A DNA stretch of 64,000 nucleotides from Balaenoptera acutorostrata (Eukaryota; Chordata; Mammalia; Artiodactyla; Balaenopteridae): the NCBI RefSeq assembly GCF_949987535.1, contig NC_080073.1, forward strand, positions 24,610,116 to 24,674,115, read 5' to 3'. The position numbers and the translations under genes are program-made. The notes beneath the pieces are model-generated. The model was not told the DNA's origin. It ran no database searches and worked only from the letters and a program-made list of their open reading frames with translations. Shown here in pieces: positions 11,381 to 22,589 of the stretch; positions within the stretch are counted from its first letter, which is position 1; the number at the start of each line of letters is the position of its first letter.

Positions 11381-11616
11381 CTCCTTAAAAATCTAAGTGC
11401 CATGAAAGGACTATCATCCTCAAGGCCTAAATCAGTTCTGGAACATAGTACAGGAGCAGTCATTATCCATTGTTCTAAAAAAATTAGATGGTTTTGGCCT
11501 CCTTAAAAATCTAAGTGCCATGAAAGGGCTATCATCCTCAGGGTCTAAATCAATTCTGGCACATAGTACAGGAGCAGTCAGTATCCATTGTTCCAAAAAA
11601 ATTAGATTGTTTTGGG
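11381..11616. repeat. Tandem duplication, two 118-bp units
   Basis: Unit 1 is 11381-11498 and unit 2 is 11499-11616, both beginning 'ctccttaaaaatctaagtgc'. My direct comparison gives nine mismatches and no gaps (about 92% identity). The unit is not a transposon I recognise. The duplication is local, probably from unequal exchange or slippage, and old enough to have diverged about 8%. Confidence 0.95.
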
Positions 11617-11904
11617 TTGGATTTTTCTCACTTTTATTGCATTCCCATAGTCATGGAGATGGTGTACTAAGCTGTGAGTACTGAAAGAGAAGCCACCTGG
11701 AAGCATAACAGTAGTGGCAGAGAGGAGGAGATGCTGTTGACAACAGCAGTGTATGCGGTGTATTTATCAGTAGAAGCAGGCTGGGGAAGGTTTTATTTGG
11801 ATTTATATGGGGCTCCCCATGCTGCCACTAGCCTTGGATTAATGGCATGAGTAATGTGAACCCAATGGATAATACGAACTAGTGGGAATACCCTCTCCAT
11901 TGTT

Positions 11905-12540
11905 CTCTTTCTCTTGTTTTTGTAATTGAAATGTAGCTGACATACAATATTACGTTAGTTTCAGGTGTACTATGTAGTGATTTGACATTTCACACATTAC
12001 GAAAAGATCACAGTGATGTCTAGTAACCATCTGTCCCCATACAAATTTATTGCAGTATTGTTGACCATATTCCATATGCTGTATATTACATCCATGTGGA
12101 TTATTTATTTTATAACCAGAGGTTTTTACCGCTTAATCTCCTTCACCTGTTTTGCCCTCCCACTCTCTATGTTTCCCACTTCTGGCAACCACTCATTTGT
12201 TCTCTGTTATCTGTGAGTCTGTTTTCGTTTTGTTTTGTTTTTTAGAATACACATATAACTGAGATCAAATAGTATTTGTCTTTCTCTTACTTTCACTAAG
12301 CATAATACCTTCTAGATTCACCCATGTTGTTGCAAATGACAATATTTCTTTTTTTAAAAAAATGGCTGAGTGGTATTCCAGTGTGTGTGTGTGTGGGAGT
12401 GTGTGTGTTGGTGTACCACATCTCCTCTATCCATTCATCTATTGATGGACACTTAGGTTGCTTCCATACCTTGGCTATTGTAAATAATGCTGCTATGAAC
12501 ATTAGTGTGCACGTATCTTTTCAAATTAGTATTTTACCGT
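11905..12540 (-). mobile_element. Old L1M 3' end, minus strand
   Basis: The antisense L1 3' UTR and ORF2 tail are visible: 'acatacaatattacgttag', 'catgttgttgcaaatgaca', 'atggctgagtggtattcca', 'gatggacacttaggttgc' and 'taaataatgctgctatgaac'. A GT-rich stretch at about 12379-12413 lies in the position where 'ttgtatatatgtaccaca' usually sits. The minus-strand frame at 12296-12502 holds the ORF2 remnant AALFTIAKVWKQPKCP before it breaks down. Confidence 0.8.
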
Positions 12541-12689
12541 CTCTTTCATTTAACAGATATCTATTATGCCTCTTCTTTTTTTGATTACCACAGTAAGTTT
12601 ATTGAACATCCAACATCTCATATATATACAACGTTAAAGAAACAGAAAAAAAAAGTTTTTTTCCCTTATTATGAGAACTCTTACGGTTT

Positions 12690-12995
12690 ACCCTGTTAAC
12701 AACTTTCATAGATAACATACAGCAGGGTTCATTATATTTATCATGCTGTGCATTACATCCCTAGGACTTCTTTATCTTACAACTGGGAGTTTGTACCTTT
12801 TGACTACCTTTATTCAATACCCCCTCTCAGCACCCCTGCCTCTGGTATCTACAAATCTGATCTCTCTTTCTGTGAGTTTGTTTATTTGTTTTTGAAGTAT
12901 AATTGACCTACAACACTATGTTAGTTTCTGGTACACAACATAGTGATTTGATATTTCTGTATATTTCAAAATGGTCACCATAATAATATGCCTCT
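12690..12995 (-). mobile_element. Second old L1 3'-end fragment, minus strand
   Basis: 'gctgtgcattacatcccta', 'tgtaccttttgactacctt', 'gatctctctttctgtgag', 'gaagtataattgacctaca' and 'acacaacatagtgatttga' reproduce the 3' UTR of an antisense L1M. The order is rearranged relative to the copy at 11905, so this is a separate or internally shuffled fragment. Confidence 0.7.
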
Positions 12996-13299
12996 TCTTT
13001 TTCATGAATTGTGCCAGGGACTAGGAATAGGGAACAAGATATCTAAGCCTCCTGATTTTGTAGAATCTACGTTCCTTCTTGTTTCCAGAAAATGAAATGG
13101 AACAGAGTAGGCAGAATAATATAATGAACCCAGAGTGCCGCCACCCACTCACAAGAGCTCTCCTCAATCTTGTCCTCCTTCCTATTTCATTTTGAAGCAA
13201 TTTGTAGATGTTATATCACTTCATATGTATTTCAATATGTGCTTCTAAGACAGAAGAAATTTTTTAAAAAGTAACTAAATTTTTAAAAATATATAAATT

Positions 13300-13629
13300 T
13301 ATTTATTTATTTTTGGCTGTGTTGAGTCTTTGTTACTGCGCATGGGCTTCAGTTGTGGCGAGCGGGGGCCACTCTGTTGCAGTGTGCGGGTTTCTCATTG
13401 CGGTGGCTTCTCTTGTTGTGGAGCACGGGCTGTAGGGCGCGCCGGCTCAGTAGTTGCGGCACACAGGCTCAGTAGTTGTGGCTCGCGGGCTCTAGAGCGC
13501 AGGCTCAGTAGTTGTGGCCCTCGGGCTTAGTTGCCCCGCGGCATGTGGGATCTTCCCGGACCAGGGCTCGAACCCGTGTCCCCTGCATTGGCAGGCAGAT
13601 TCTTAACTACTGTGCCACCAGGGAAGCCC
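13300..13629 (-). mobile_element. CHR-family SINE (longer subtype), minus strand
   Basis: On the minus strand the tRNA-like head 'ggggcttccctggtggcac' begins at the right edge, followed by the longer body with 'gagcccgcgagccacaac', and a tail of AAATA repeats at the left. A second SINE follows within about 12 bp at 13641. The clean duplication for each is blurred by the A/T-rich target. Confidence 0.88.
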
Positions 13630-13640
13630 CAAATTAATTT

Positions 13641-13929
13641 TTTTTTTAAATAAATTTATTTATTTTTGGCTGTGGTGGGTCTTCGTTTCTGTGCGAGGGC
13701 TTTCTCCAGTTGCGGCAAGCGGGGGCCACTCTTCATCGCGGTGCGCGGGCCTTTCACTGTCGCGGCCTCTCTTGCTGCGGGGCACAGGCTCCAGACGCGC
13801 AGGCTCAGTAGTTGTGGCTCATGGGCTTAGTTGCTCCGCGGCATGTGGGATCTTCCCAGACCAGGGCTCGAACCCGTGTCCCCTGCATTGGCAGGCAGAT
13901 TCTCAACCACTGCGCCACCAAGGAAGCCC
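13641..13929 (-). mobile_element. CHR-family SINE (shorter subtype), minus strand, tandem with previous
   Basis: This copy has the shorter-subtype markers ('gtttctgtgcgagggctttc', 'cttcatcgcggtgcgcggg') and the head 'gggggcttccttggtggcgc'. It has the same orientation as, and lies next to, the copy at 13300-13629. They belong to different subtypes, so the pair arose by two insertions rather than duplication of one. Confidence 0.9.
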
Positions 13930-14880
13930 CCCCAAATATTTTTAAAGTGAATAAAAAACATTAACTGTAGGAACTTAGTCGTTAAGTATCCAGTGAGTGT
14001 TCAAATGACTAATTGTCACACGTCATAAAATCTTTTTTTTCCATTTGAGTAAGGACCTAACTACAGACCACGTGTTGCGAGTGGTTGATTGGTCTTTTAT
14101 GCTTCTTTTTATTCAAGTTCTTCTCCATTTCTTACCCTACCCACCCCATTTTCCTCTCCCTGCAATTTATTTTTGAGAAACTGGGTTGTTTGTCCTGTAG
14201 TTTCCCACCATGTGGATTATCTGATCCCCTCCCTGTGGTGTCAGTTTACATGTTTCTCTGTTCTCCTTTAAGTTGGGAGGTGCCTATAGACCCTTGATGT
14301 CTTCCTTCTGTGTGTTAACGGAAAATGGAGTGATTTGATCACGTTGAAGATGGTCACCTTGATATCCAGAAAAGAGATTCTGTAAAAGAATATTTGTCTC
14401 AGAGTTTATTGGCTTATCTAAACCATCATTCTGCCGGAGCATGCCTTGTTAGAGTTTTGTTTGTTTGCTTCCTGTTTATTTGTTTTTTGAGTTTCCTCAC
14501 CATCATGGACCATCTATCTTTTTGCCCCTATGTTGGGTCTTAGCTGCTAGTCTTAAATTTTGCCTCAGTTTGACTATATTAAGTCACAGGAGCATCAAGA
14601 AAGGCCTTTGCCCAAATAAATAAATTAGTGACTGATTGTATTATGACTATGTTCCTTCTTTTGGTTTTGGCATTTACTGTAGGTTGTGAATGATTTCCAT
14701 TCGTTGTGATGTCTACTTGAGCTCTGTGTTGGTGGATAAAAATCAGACCTCTTATTATATAACATCTTTGACCTCTGAAAGGGTTGGACTGAGAAAATCC
14801 TTGGTGGTTCACTTGGTAAGAAGGAAGATTTGCAAATGACATCTTTAGGACGTATTTAGATGTAATAGTTGTGTTACAGT
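13930..14880. other. Unique DNA, no gene seen
   Basis: No recognised repeat or coding signal. Overlapping frames at 14085-14297 are pyrimidine-rich composition effects. Confidence 0.5.
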
Positions 14881-14884
14881 GTAT

Positions 14885-15040
14885 TGAATTTCTCATTCAA
14901 GAAACACTTGTTGACTTCCAATAAGTGTGCCACGTGTGGGGTAAACAGTGAGGGGTGGGACCAACATGGCTCTTGCCTCCATGGAGTTACAGTCTAGGGG
15001 TAGAAGTCACCAGTCACATAAATGTATACACTGTGGCCGA
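14885..15040 (-). repeat. L2-like fragment, minus strand
   Basis: The order 'tctcattcaagaaacacttg', 'gtgtgccacgtgtggggt' and 'ctcttgcctccatggagtta' followed by 'cagtctagggg' matches the usual antisense L2 phrases ('tattgagcacctactatgtgccagg', 'ccctcatggagctta', 'attctagtgggg'). Confidence 0.6.
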
Positions 15041-15289
15041 AGTACAGGTGTCTTTAGTCCCTGAAACAGTGCTGAGGAATGACCCCATCCTGGTGAGTCC
15101 ACAGAAGGTCTCAGGATCCCTCAGGGGCCCAGGTCCAGACCTTGAGGATCAGTGGTCTAGATCAATATGTTTGTCTCCTTGAGTTCTGAGAGTCTGTGAT
15201 TCCAAGATTCTAATGCAAAAGTTTAGACTCCTTAAGTTCAGTGTGTCGATTAGGAGTTTGTAAGCGGTACCCACTTCCTGTCTTCTAGC

Positions 15290-15780
15290 AGCAGACTCTT
15301 GGATTTACATTGAACTACTACTATCCCTTCCTCTGCTGATTTGGTCCCCAGCTCCTGGAGTGGGTATGTGGCACAAGATTGGGCAGAGAATCATGCCTCC
15401 TTGGCTATAGTGATTGATTCAGAGATGGGCCTGTGACCCAAGCAGGAACAATTAGAGCTAATACTATGAGTTCTGTGCAGTGGGATAAAGGGTACTGTCA
15501 CCTTTCCTTCAGACTTGAACCTGCAATGGCATTGACCTGGAGCAGGTGGATCTATGTTATTACCACATGGATCCTGAGAATGAAGCCCACAGAGATGAAA
15601 AAGAGGCAATCTTGATGATGCAAACTGTACCTCCTGACTCAAGTTGTGCTGTTATTACACGATATGATTGTCTTGTTATTTGTATAAGACAAGGTGGTAG
15701 GTAGGGTGATTTGAGTTATTAGCTTGACTTAAATTTCCTATTTATTGGAACTTGAAGAATCCTAACTAGTCTAGATGCAT
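15290..15780 (+). mobile_element. Probable ancient LTR (MaLR/ERVL-like), plus strand
   Basis: The phrases 'ttggctatagtgattgattc', 'gatgggcctgtgacccaag', 'caggaacaattagagctaat', 'cctgagaatgaagcccac' and the closing 'aatcctaactagtctaga' occur in the order of an old placental LTR-type repeat I recall. I cannot fix the family. The frames at 15391-15642 and 15433-15615 lie inside it and are not genes. Confidence 0.45.
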
Positions 15781-16805
15781 TTGGGGGTCCATGCATGGGC
15801 TTCAGAAATTGCATTTAAGATTTCATGATTCCAGGGAGGCATGACCCTATAGGCTCAAGTGGCTGTAGCCCAAAAGGTTAAGGACCATTGACGAAGATGT
15901 GTCTAAATTAGAGTGGAAGGTGTACTCCTTGACTTAAACAAAAGAGATCGCTACTCTTTCACTACCCGTTCTACCCATTGGCCCCTTGAAATGGAGGATG
16001 ATGTCACTGATGTAACTGGAGATTGGCTGTAAGTAGCAAGAAAATCATGGAGAAATCTCAAATGTTAATGACTAGGCTTCTAAAACTGTTCCCATTAGTG
16101 GCAAGAGCACCAGAGAATCATCTCCGAGGAGCTCCCAGAAAATGGTAATTTTATGCAGTGCAAGCTGAAAGGCAGAAAAAAAATTGCTATGATAAATAAC
16201 ACTATTCAAGTGTGGTGATTTTTTTCCCTCACTTTGAAATGCTTGTGCAGCAGTAAAGACTTGTTTTCTCTTTGGGTGCTGATTTTTGGATATTCTAGTA
16301 AGTCTACTTAAAGGTCAGTTAACTAATTTATAAATTGCTGGGATGATGCCTAGAGTGGTCCAGTGGGATGCTTCTTGAGTTATATCCCTGTGTGAGTGCA
16401 GTGTATTTGCTTCATGTACAGATACATAATTCTGTTCAACAATTTCTGGATGGATGCCTTTATTCCTCAACTTTGCTTTTTATTCTTTTAATGCTGGGGT
16501 GCACTCTGTCATATTGGGTGGAATGAACATTGTTAAAAAAGGAGTTACCTGAGTTCAGGGGAAGATCTATCTCTAATTCTGACCTGCCACTGTGCAGTTG
16601 TATCCATCGATCACGAGGATGACCGACGTGAGGGTGGTGGGAAGGAGGTGGTAGAGTGCAAAAATTTAGGGGAAGCTAATTTAGTAATTATAAAACAGCT
16701 CAAATCCCATATTCTGTGGATGGGGAGCACATGCATTGTTAGTAAAGAATGATAGAAATATATATATTTTTGGAGTGAATAGGTCAATGGATATGTTTTC
16801 CAGCA
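15781..16805. other. Mostly unique DNA
   Basis: A short stretch near 15780-15890 ('tcatgattccagggaggc', 'gttaaggaccattgac') resembles the end of a hAT miniature element but is too weak to call. The rest is unremarkable. Confidence 0.4.
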
Positions 16806-16809
16806 TGAA

Positions 16810-17460
16810 TTAATTTGAATCAGTGTTACCGATCTTGCATTGGACCCCGTTAAGCTGCATTCTGGGAGGCAGTCTGCAGGACTCTTCTGCATTCTGGCAT
16901 CTTCCATACTCCAATCTCCTCTCTCCAAGGCTGCCAGAACAATTGTCCAGTAAAACTCCTCCATGTGCGGCTCCTCCATGCTGTCAGGATAGAAGCTGAG
17001 ACTCCTTAACAAGAGGTATGAGTCCTTCAGCGGTTACCTCTGCTCATTCTCCGGCCTCATCCTGAACCTCGAGCTTAGCGAACCTTGCCTTCTCCTTCAT
17101 TCAGTGCCATGCCACCGCCAAGTTGTTGGACAGTGTTATTCCTTGGGCCAGCGATGCTCTTAACTCCCCCTATCCTCTGCCCCTCTGCTGCTTCTGTCGG
17201 CCAGCTTAGAGTCACTCTTTGAATCCCATCTTCTGGAAAGCTTTTTCTTACTCCCACATATGGGCTGGATCCATCCTTCTCTATGATCTGACAGTATCCT
17301 GTTTGTACTCCCATTAGAGCACTTATCGGACCTTATTCAGCCATAAATCTATATATTGTTCCATCAGACCACGAAACTTACCACGTTCATTATCAGATTG
17401 CCAGCATCTGGTATGGCGCTTGGCATACGAAGCCTCAATAAATCTTTGTTGAATTAAATA
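16810..17460 (+). mobile_element. L2 LINE 3' end, plus strand
   Basis: The 3' end reads 'gcatctggtatggcgcttgg' then 'cctcaataaatctttgttgaa', the characteristic L2 terminus. Upstream, 'agagcacttatcggacc', 'gaaagctttttcttactccc' and the pyrimidine-rich stretch follow the order of the L2 ORF2 3' coding region. The long minus-strand frame at 16611-17012 is antisense to this decayed LINE and is not a gene. Confidence 0.75.
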
Positions 17461-19190
17461 TTGGAGATAGATGTACAAACTAGAAATAGTGCAGTGAGTG
17501 CTTTGGTAGAAAAATGTTTAACTCACAGAGGATCAATTAACCAACATTTTTTTAGGCCAGGGCAGTGTTTGAATAATATGGAACATTGTGTTAAAAAAAA
17601 CCCAAAAAAACAACAAAAAAAAGACTATGGGTTTAAAAAAAATCTTAAAAAAAAAATAAAGTCAGAGAGACCGATAATTTCACTCAGTTGTTCTTTGCCA
17701 CAGTTAAAGTGTTATGTCTTTGGCTCTGGAAAGGAACAATTAGTAGATATCATGGTCTCCTGTACTGGAAATGGCTGTTTTAGGCCATTATCATAGTCCA
17801 AATTTCTTTTAGGATTTGCTTTTCGTTTTTATTGGACCATTGTGTCTTGTTCTGTTACATTTGCCATTATCTTGAAAACAAAGGCAAACTCTTCCTTTCC
17901 ATTGCTGTCATAAAAGGAGTATGTTTATCAATGCCAAAGCAGTAGTTGTTACTTAGATGATATAGAGTTGGATAGGAATGGTCCAAAAGAGTTGTATCCT
18001 CAAAGCAACTAATGACCTTGAGTACATTTGGGACATTTTCAATGTTATTGAGCCCTCTTCCTCTCTCTTTTATAGCAACTGCTCAGTTGTTAACCTGTTT
18101 TCATTTTGGAAAATGGGAGGAAGTTCAAGTATATTATCCAGTTAATGAGAAGTATATCAACACGTTTTTGGTTTTTATCTCCAGACAACTGAACTTACCA
18201 GACAAAGCTCCTGTTTTCTTTTAGATTGGTATTATGTCCAGGTTTTGGATGACTGAAGTGTAAAGGTAAACTCAGAGCCATAGATGATGTTTCCTTTTTG
18301 AAAGTGCAATTCAGAATATAGTAAATCATCTTAAATTATGGAGTCATTCACATATACAATTAGTTAAGTATAATTTACTGCAAAGCATTAAGTTAAATTC
18401 TAAATTAAATCCAGATACAAAATGTGTAAACATTTGATATAAAAAATTCAAATAATCTGAGGCTTTTCAAAAAGTATCTCACTTTATGGCAAAATTTAGG
18501 GAAATATACACAACTCTGGAATGACTACTGACATGTAGTCTTGTAGCCCTAATTAAGGAATGTTCAATAGCTTGGCACACAGGCATGTTACATACCAGAG
18601 AATTTTTAAATTCTTATTGAAATAAAAGTGAGGCTTTTTTTGTAGACTCTATATATATTTTTAGACTGTAACTTGTGTCCAAGCCCTTATATTCCTCAAG
18701 TATGATTAGCTACACTATTCAAGATATTGGATAAATGTATTTATATTTGCTCTATCATAAAATGACTAATTAATCCATTGGAAAAAAAATATATATGCAC
18801 TTTAGTAGTCGCCAAAGATGTGAAGATGCACAATTTCTCACATCCGTAATTGTCTTCATTTCTTTGCATTATCATTATGATATGGTATATATGACGGCCA
18901 TGGCTAGCACTTGGTACTTGCTTTACACAGAGCAAACGAAGAATGATCCTGAAGAGTTGTGTCCTCAAAGCATATTTGGCTGAACGTATTGGACATACGT
19001 TCAATGGCATTGATCATTTTTTTTTCCCTGTAAGTTACTCAGAGCATCTGAATCGTTAACAAAGCTCCATTTTGGAAAATTGGTCAGATAATGGATATGA
19101 ACAGTCAGACCTTATCTACTTTGCCTCTTTGCTTTCGGTCCATATCCCTCTTCAGCCATTGCAAACCAATGAAGCTGAGGCACGCTGAGG
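17461..19190. other. Unique AT-rich DNA with A-rich stretches
   Basis: An impure A-rich stretch lies at about 17592-17660. No other recognised repeat. The 111-codon frame at 17461-17796 runs through that stretch (lysine-rich translation) and is a composition artefact. Confidence 0.5.
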
Positions 19191-19201
19191 GATCTCTGGA
19201 G

Positions 19202-19371
19202 CTGTGCTACCCAATATAGTAGCCTCTGTCCTCTACTTACATGAAAAATAATTGAAATTAAATTTAAAATTCACTTCCTCAGTCACACTAGCCATTGTAG
19301 CTAGTGGCTACCATAGTGGACAAATTATAGAACATTTCTAACACAGAAGGAAGTTTTATTGGACAGCGCTG
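19202..19371. mobile_element. hAT-type miniature element with 8-bp duplication
   Basis: Terminal inverted repeats are visible: 'ctgtgctacccaatatag' at the left and the reverse complement of 'cagcgctgtccaataaaac' at the right. The interior holds 'agccattgtagctagtggct' and the AT-rich 'gaaattaaatttaaaattc', as in placental MER1-type (Charlie) miniature elements. An 8-bp target duplication, ctctggag (19194-19201) against ctctagag (19372-19379), matches at seven of eight bases, as expected for hAT. Confidence 0.8.
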
Positions 19372-19449
19372 CTCTAGAGTTTTCTAAAACCTCATTTGGT
19401 CACTTAGCTGCTTCTGTTAACATTTAGTTTCTACCCCACATCCTTTCAG

Positions 19450-19624
19450 ATGGTGGTTTCTAACCTTGATTCTCTGTAAAAATCACCTGGGGAGGTGTAT
19501 AAAAATTCTGAGGCACAAGCCAATTGGAATCAGAATGGGGATTGGGGACTGGGGCCCGGGCACCAGCATTTAAAAAAATTCCCTGCACAATTTTAGTCAG
19601 CTGCTGACATTTAGCACCACCATT
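19450..19624 (+). mobile_element. MER5A-type hAT miniature element
   Basis: The order is 'tggtggtttctaacctt', 'aatcacctggggaggtgt', 'ctggggcccgggcaccagca' and 'agcaccaccattctgga'. This matches MER5A (termini like 'cagtggttctcaaactt', interior 'tcacctggggagg'). It is non-autonomous and ancient. Confidence 0.75.
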
Positions 19625-19744
19625 CTGGAGAATAACATTTTGTTTTTTAATGGGGCAAACCAGTGTCCTTTGTACTTGCTACCTCTGTCTTTCGTTGACC
19701 AGCCTCCTTTGGAACTTGGTTGGAGAGACATGTAGAATATTATG

Positions 19745-19985
19745 TTAGAGTTCAACATTGGGAATCAAGTGAACCTGGGTTCTTCTGCTTCCTTACTTGC
19801 CGAGTGATGTTTGGCCAGTTACTTAACCAAGCTAAGGTTTTGTTACTTCCTGAGTGAAATGTAGATAATAATAGAACGTGCCTTGAAGCACGTGAGGCTT
19901 AATTAAGATAAGGTATATAAAACACTTGTGACAGTCCCTGTCACATAAGCCCTTAATAAATATTAATATATTTCATAATAGAAAT
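19745..19985 (+). repeat. MIR, plus strand, nearly full length
   Basis: Complete MIR order: 'aagtgaacctgggttcttct', 'cttacttgccgagtgatgtt', 'agttacttaaccaagctaa', 'agataataatagaacgtgcc', 'acacttgtgacagtccctgt' and 'cccttaataaatattaat'. Confidence 0.85.
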
Positions 19986-21147
19986 ATATTTTAGAACATA
20001 AAATATATTTTATAATTTTAAAGTAGAACATAAAATTCTTGCTAAGATAATACTACAGAATTTCTCTTCATGGATTTTGCCCTCCCTGTTGGGGAAATTT
20101 TAAATGTTTCCTTGCCATGTCTCATGGCAACTCAAGGTAAGAATTTAGGCACCCCTGTCCAATGAGTAGGGAGATAATTTGGAACTGGAAGGTTTCTGTA
20201 GAGTCTGCTGTACCTACCCGAAGTTGCTTGCTCAGCTTTCTTGGTTCACAACGTAAAATTGCTGAGCAGGATTGAATTTGAATGCTGTTAGCAGCTGTTC
20301 TCTCTTGAGACTTGACTGGGCATGGTATTGCCTCCATGCTTAGAGCAATCAACAACCGCTTGTTGGCCCCAGTTTGGATTAGGCTGGACCATGTTATTCC
20401 CAGACAACAGGCCAAGACTTGTCAGACTTTGAGGAAAGAAACGACCTTCTAGTTCTGTGAGTCCTCGAGACTTCCATGTGGTTGGACGTAGACGAGGTGG
20501 TGGAGGGGCAGATATCAACTCTGCTGTTCTCTGTTGGCTCCTGGAACACCTTAGGCAAGGGGCTCTCATGGCAGCAACTGGCTGGGAACGGTACCACGTA
20601 GCACTTAGCAGTATATCAGTGGATCTGTGGATTGAGTTTCCCAAGTGGATCATCTTGCAGCTTTCCCAAGTCAAAACTAAAATGCAGTTAAATTTTATGA
20701 TCTTCATCCATCCTTTTCCTCTCTGTAGACATTAGTATTTTCTTTCAAAAAGTATGTTTTCATAAGCCGCCTGTTAAAATGCCAAGACTCTTAGCAACCG
20801 GTTATATAAATGAACCATTTTATGTCTGTGTTTTAAAATGATCAAATCAAATTACTATAGAAGTGAAACCTGAATTATCGCCATTTCTCCAAGACATAAA
20901 AACACGACAGCCATACTCTTCTCCATAAAAGGCTTCCATAATGTTCTGTGATGCTCTGAGTGTTCTCTTAGTCGTCCTTTGGCTGTGGGGAAGGGTGACC
21001 TGTCGGGGTGGTTAGTGAGTATCTATGCAGTTGTTTAAGAAAAAGCAGTGCTGGCTTCCTTAGCTGCAAACCCCCTCGTCGCCACCAACACCTGTACAGT
21101 TCAATGACTGGAGTCCTTTGGGTGAGATAAGTCATTTTTGACTATAG
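19986..21147. other. Unique DNA, no defensible gene
   Basis: This holds the 139-codon minus-strand frame 20288-20707 and the opposite frame 20457-20735. Neither translation has a motif I recognise, and the two are mutual shadows. A short stretch of higher GC (about 20400-20600) explains the open frames. Confidence 0.45.
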
Positions 21148-21161
21148 AAAAGACTTGGTTT

Positions 21162-21438
21162 TGAACCATCTATAATGTGAAACATGCCATTTTTAAAAGT
21201 TTTGTTATATATATGATCCTTTGTGGGGAGGGGCTTTAAAAACGATTACTTCCATATTTAATTTGGTCATTTATGAATATATTCTCCATTATTCCAGTTA
21301 TACATGAAGTTATTATATTTTCAAAGAATAGTCAATGGAATAGAAACATATGGATTAAGCAGTCATTTTGATTGAAGACAGTTTGCATTCTATTAAAATT
21401 TCACAGAAATAAAATGTCTTTCATAACCAGAAAAAAAA
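21162..21438 (+). pseudogene. Processed mRNA 3' end (retrocopy, 3' UTR only)
   Basis: A 277-bp block ends in a polyadenylation signal AATAAA (21408-21413), then 17 nt, then at least ten As. It is flanked by an exact 14-bp direct repeat, 'aaaagacttggttt', at 21148-21161 and 21439-21452. This is the signature of L1-mediated retroposition of a polyadenylated transcript. It matches no SINE or L1 end that I know. The insert is AT-rich and has no open frame, so it is most likely the last part of a 3' UTR of an unidentified gene (5'-truncated). Confidence 0.75.
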
Positions 21439-21490
21439 AAAAGACTTGGTTTCATGGATGCCTTCTAGGATGTCTGAGCTGATGATGATT

Positions 21491-21845
21491 TTTTAAAAAA
21501 AATTATTTATGTTATTTATTTATTTTTGGCTGCATTGGGTCTTTGTTGCTGCGCGCGGGCTTTCTCTAGTTATGGCGAGGGGGGCTACTCTTCGTTGCGG
21601 TGTGCAGGCTTCTCATTGCGACGGCTTCTCTTGTTGCGGAGCACGAGCTCTAGGTGCGCAGGCTTCAGTAGTTGTGGCACATGGGCTCAGTAGTTGTGGC
21701 TTGCGGGCTCTAGAGAGCAGGCTCGGTAGTTGTGGCACATGGGATTAGTTGCTCCACGGTATGTGGGATCTTCCCGGACCAGGGCTACAACCTGTATCCC
21801 TGCATTGGCAGGCGGATTCTTAACCACTGCGCCACCAGGGAAGCC
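21491..21845 (-). mobile_element. CHR-family SINE (longer subtype), minus strand
   Basis: The target duplication 'ctgatgatgatt' (21479-21490) against 'ctgattatgatt' (21846-21857) differs at one base. On the minus strand the head is 'gggcttccctggtggcgcag', and the tail is an AAATA-rich stretch at the left end. A few more substitutions than in other copies (for example in the box B region) suggest a somewhat older insertion. Confidence 0.9.
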
Positions 21846-22407
21846 CTGATTATGATTTAAATTGCTACCTCAGTGGAAAGTGAAGGATAAACACTGGCTG
21901 AAGTGAACTTCTAAGCTTTAGGCTGATGTGTAGTAAAAGAGCTTCCATTATGGAGTCTTGTGTACCAGACATTGAGGCAAAAACTTTTCCATCATCTCAA
22001 TTAAGTTTCATCACCATCTTAAGAGTGAAATTTTATCATAATTGCCTTATGCAAATGAGGTTAAAGAATATATTATGAGTATATTAGGGATAAGAATCCT
22101 GGTATATGGCAGGAAAACCTGTGTCTTTAGCAGGTACTAAAGATCAACCCTTCACTGAAAGCTACTAGATATTTGGGGAGCAAACCACCCATTTAAGTCT
22201 GTATATACCTTTACATAACATGATTTATAACAGTTGCATAATAGTCTTATTAAAGTCCAATAATTTTTGTTTCTTAAGCAGTAGAACCATTTCATTATGA
22301 ATAATTTTAGGAGGTTGCCTAATAGGTAATGCATGTTAAGTCTGGGATGAATGAGAAAGAGACCCAGCCACTGAAATTCCCTGGTCACTGCTACGGGGGA
22401 CCTTTAA

Positions 22408-22437
22408 CTCAAGGAGCTGCATCAGCAGCTCCTTGAG
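22408..22437. other. Perfect 12-bp stem hairpin
   Basis: 'ctcaaggagctg' (22408-22419) and its exact reverse complement 'cagctccttgag' (22426-22437) are separated by six bases. No transposon end is obvious here. Function is unknown. Confidence 0.9.
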
Positions 22438-22589
22438 CTTTTCAGAACAAAGTTTGAAGAACACTGGTCTTAAATATAAGTGCTATATTTCAAGGAACCA
22501 CTCCACTATTATGAGACCTTTAGGTTGGTCCCATTGCTCCCTCTTATAAGACCATTGTGTGGTCTTCATTGTTCTGAACACCTGGGTAC

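Noticed and set aside
16611..17012. 133-codon minus frame
   Set aside because: It lies antisense to a decayed L2 3' end.
17570..17660. Possible processed pseudogene tail at an A-rich tract
   Set aside because: The A-rich stretch is interrupted repeatedly, has no upstream AATAAA at the right distance and no flanking direct repeat.
20288..20707. 139-codon minus frame with arginine/proline-rich segment
   Set aside because: It overlaps an opposite-strand frame of similar length, and no motif is recognised. The local GC rise explains both.
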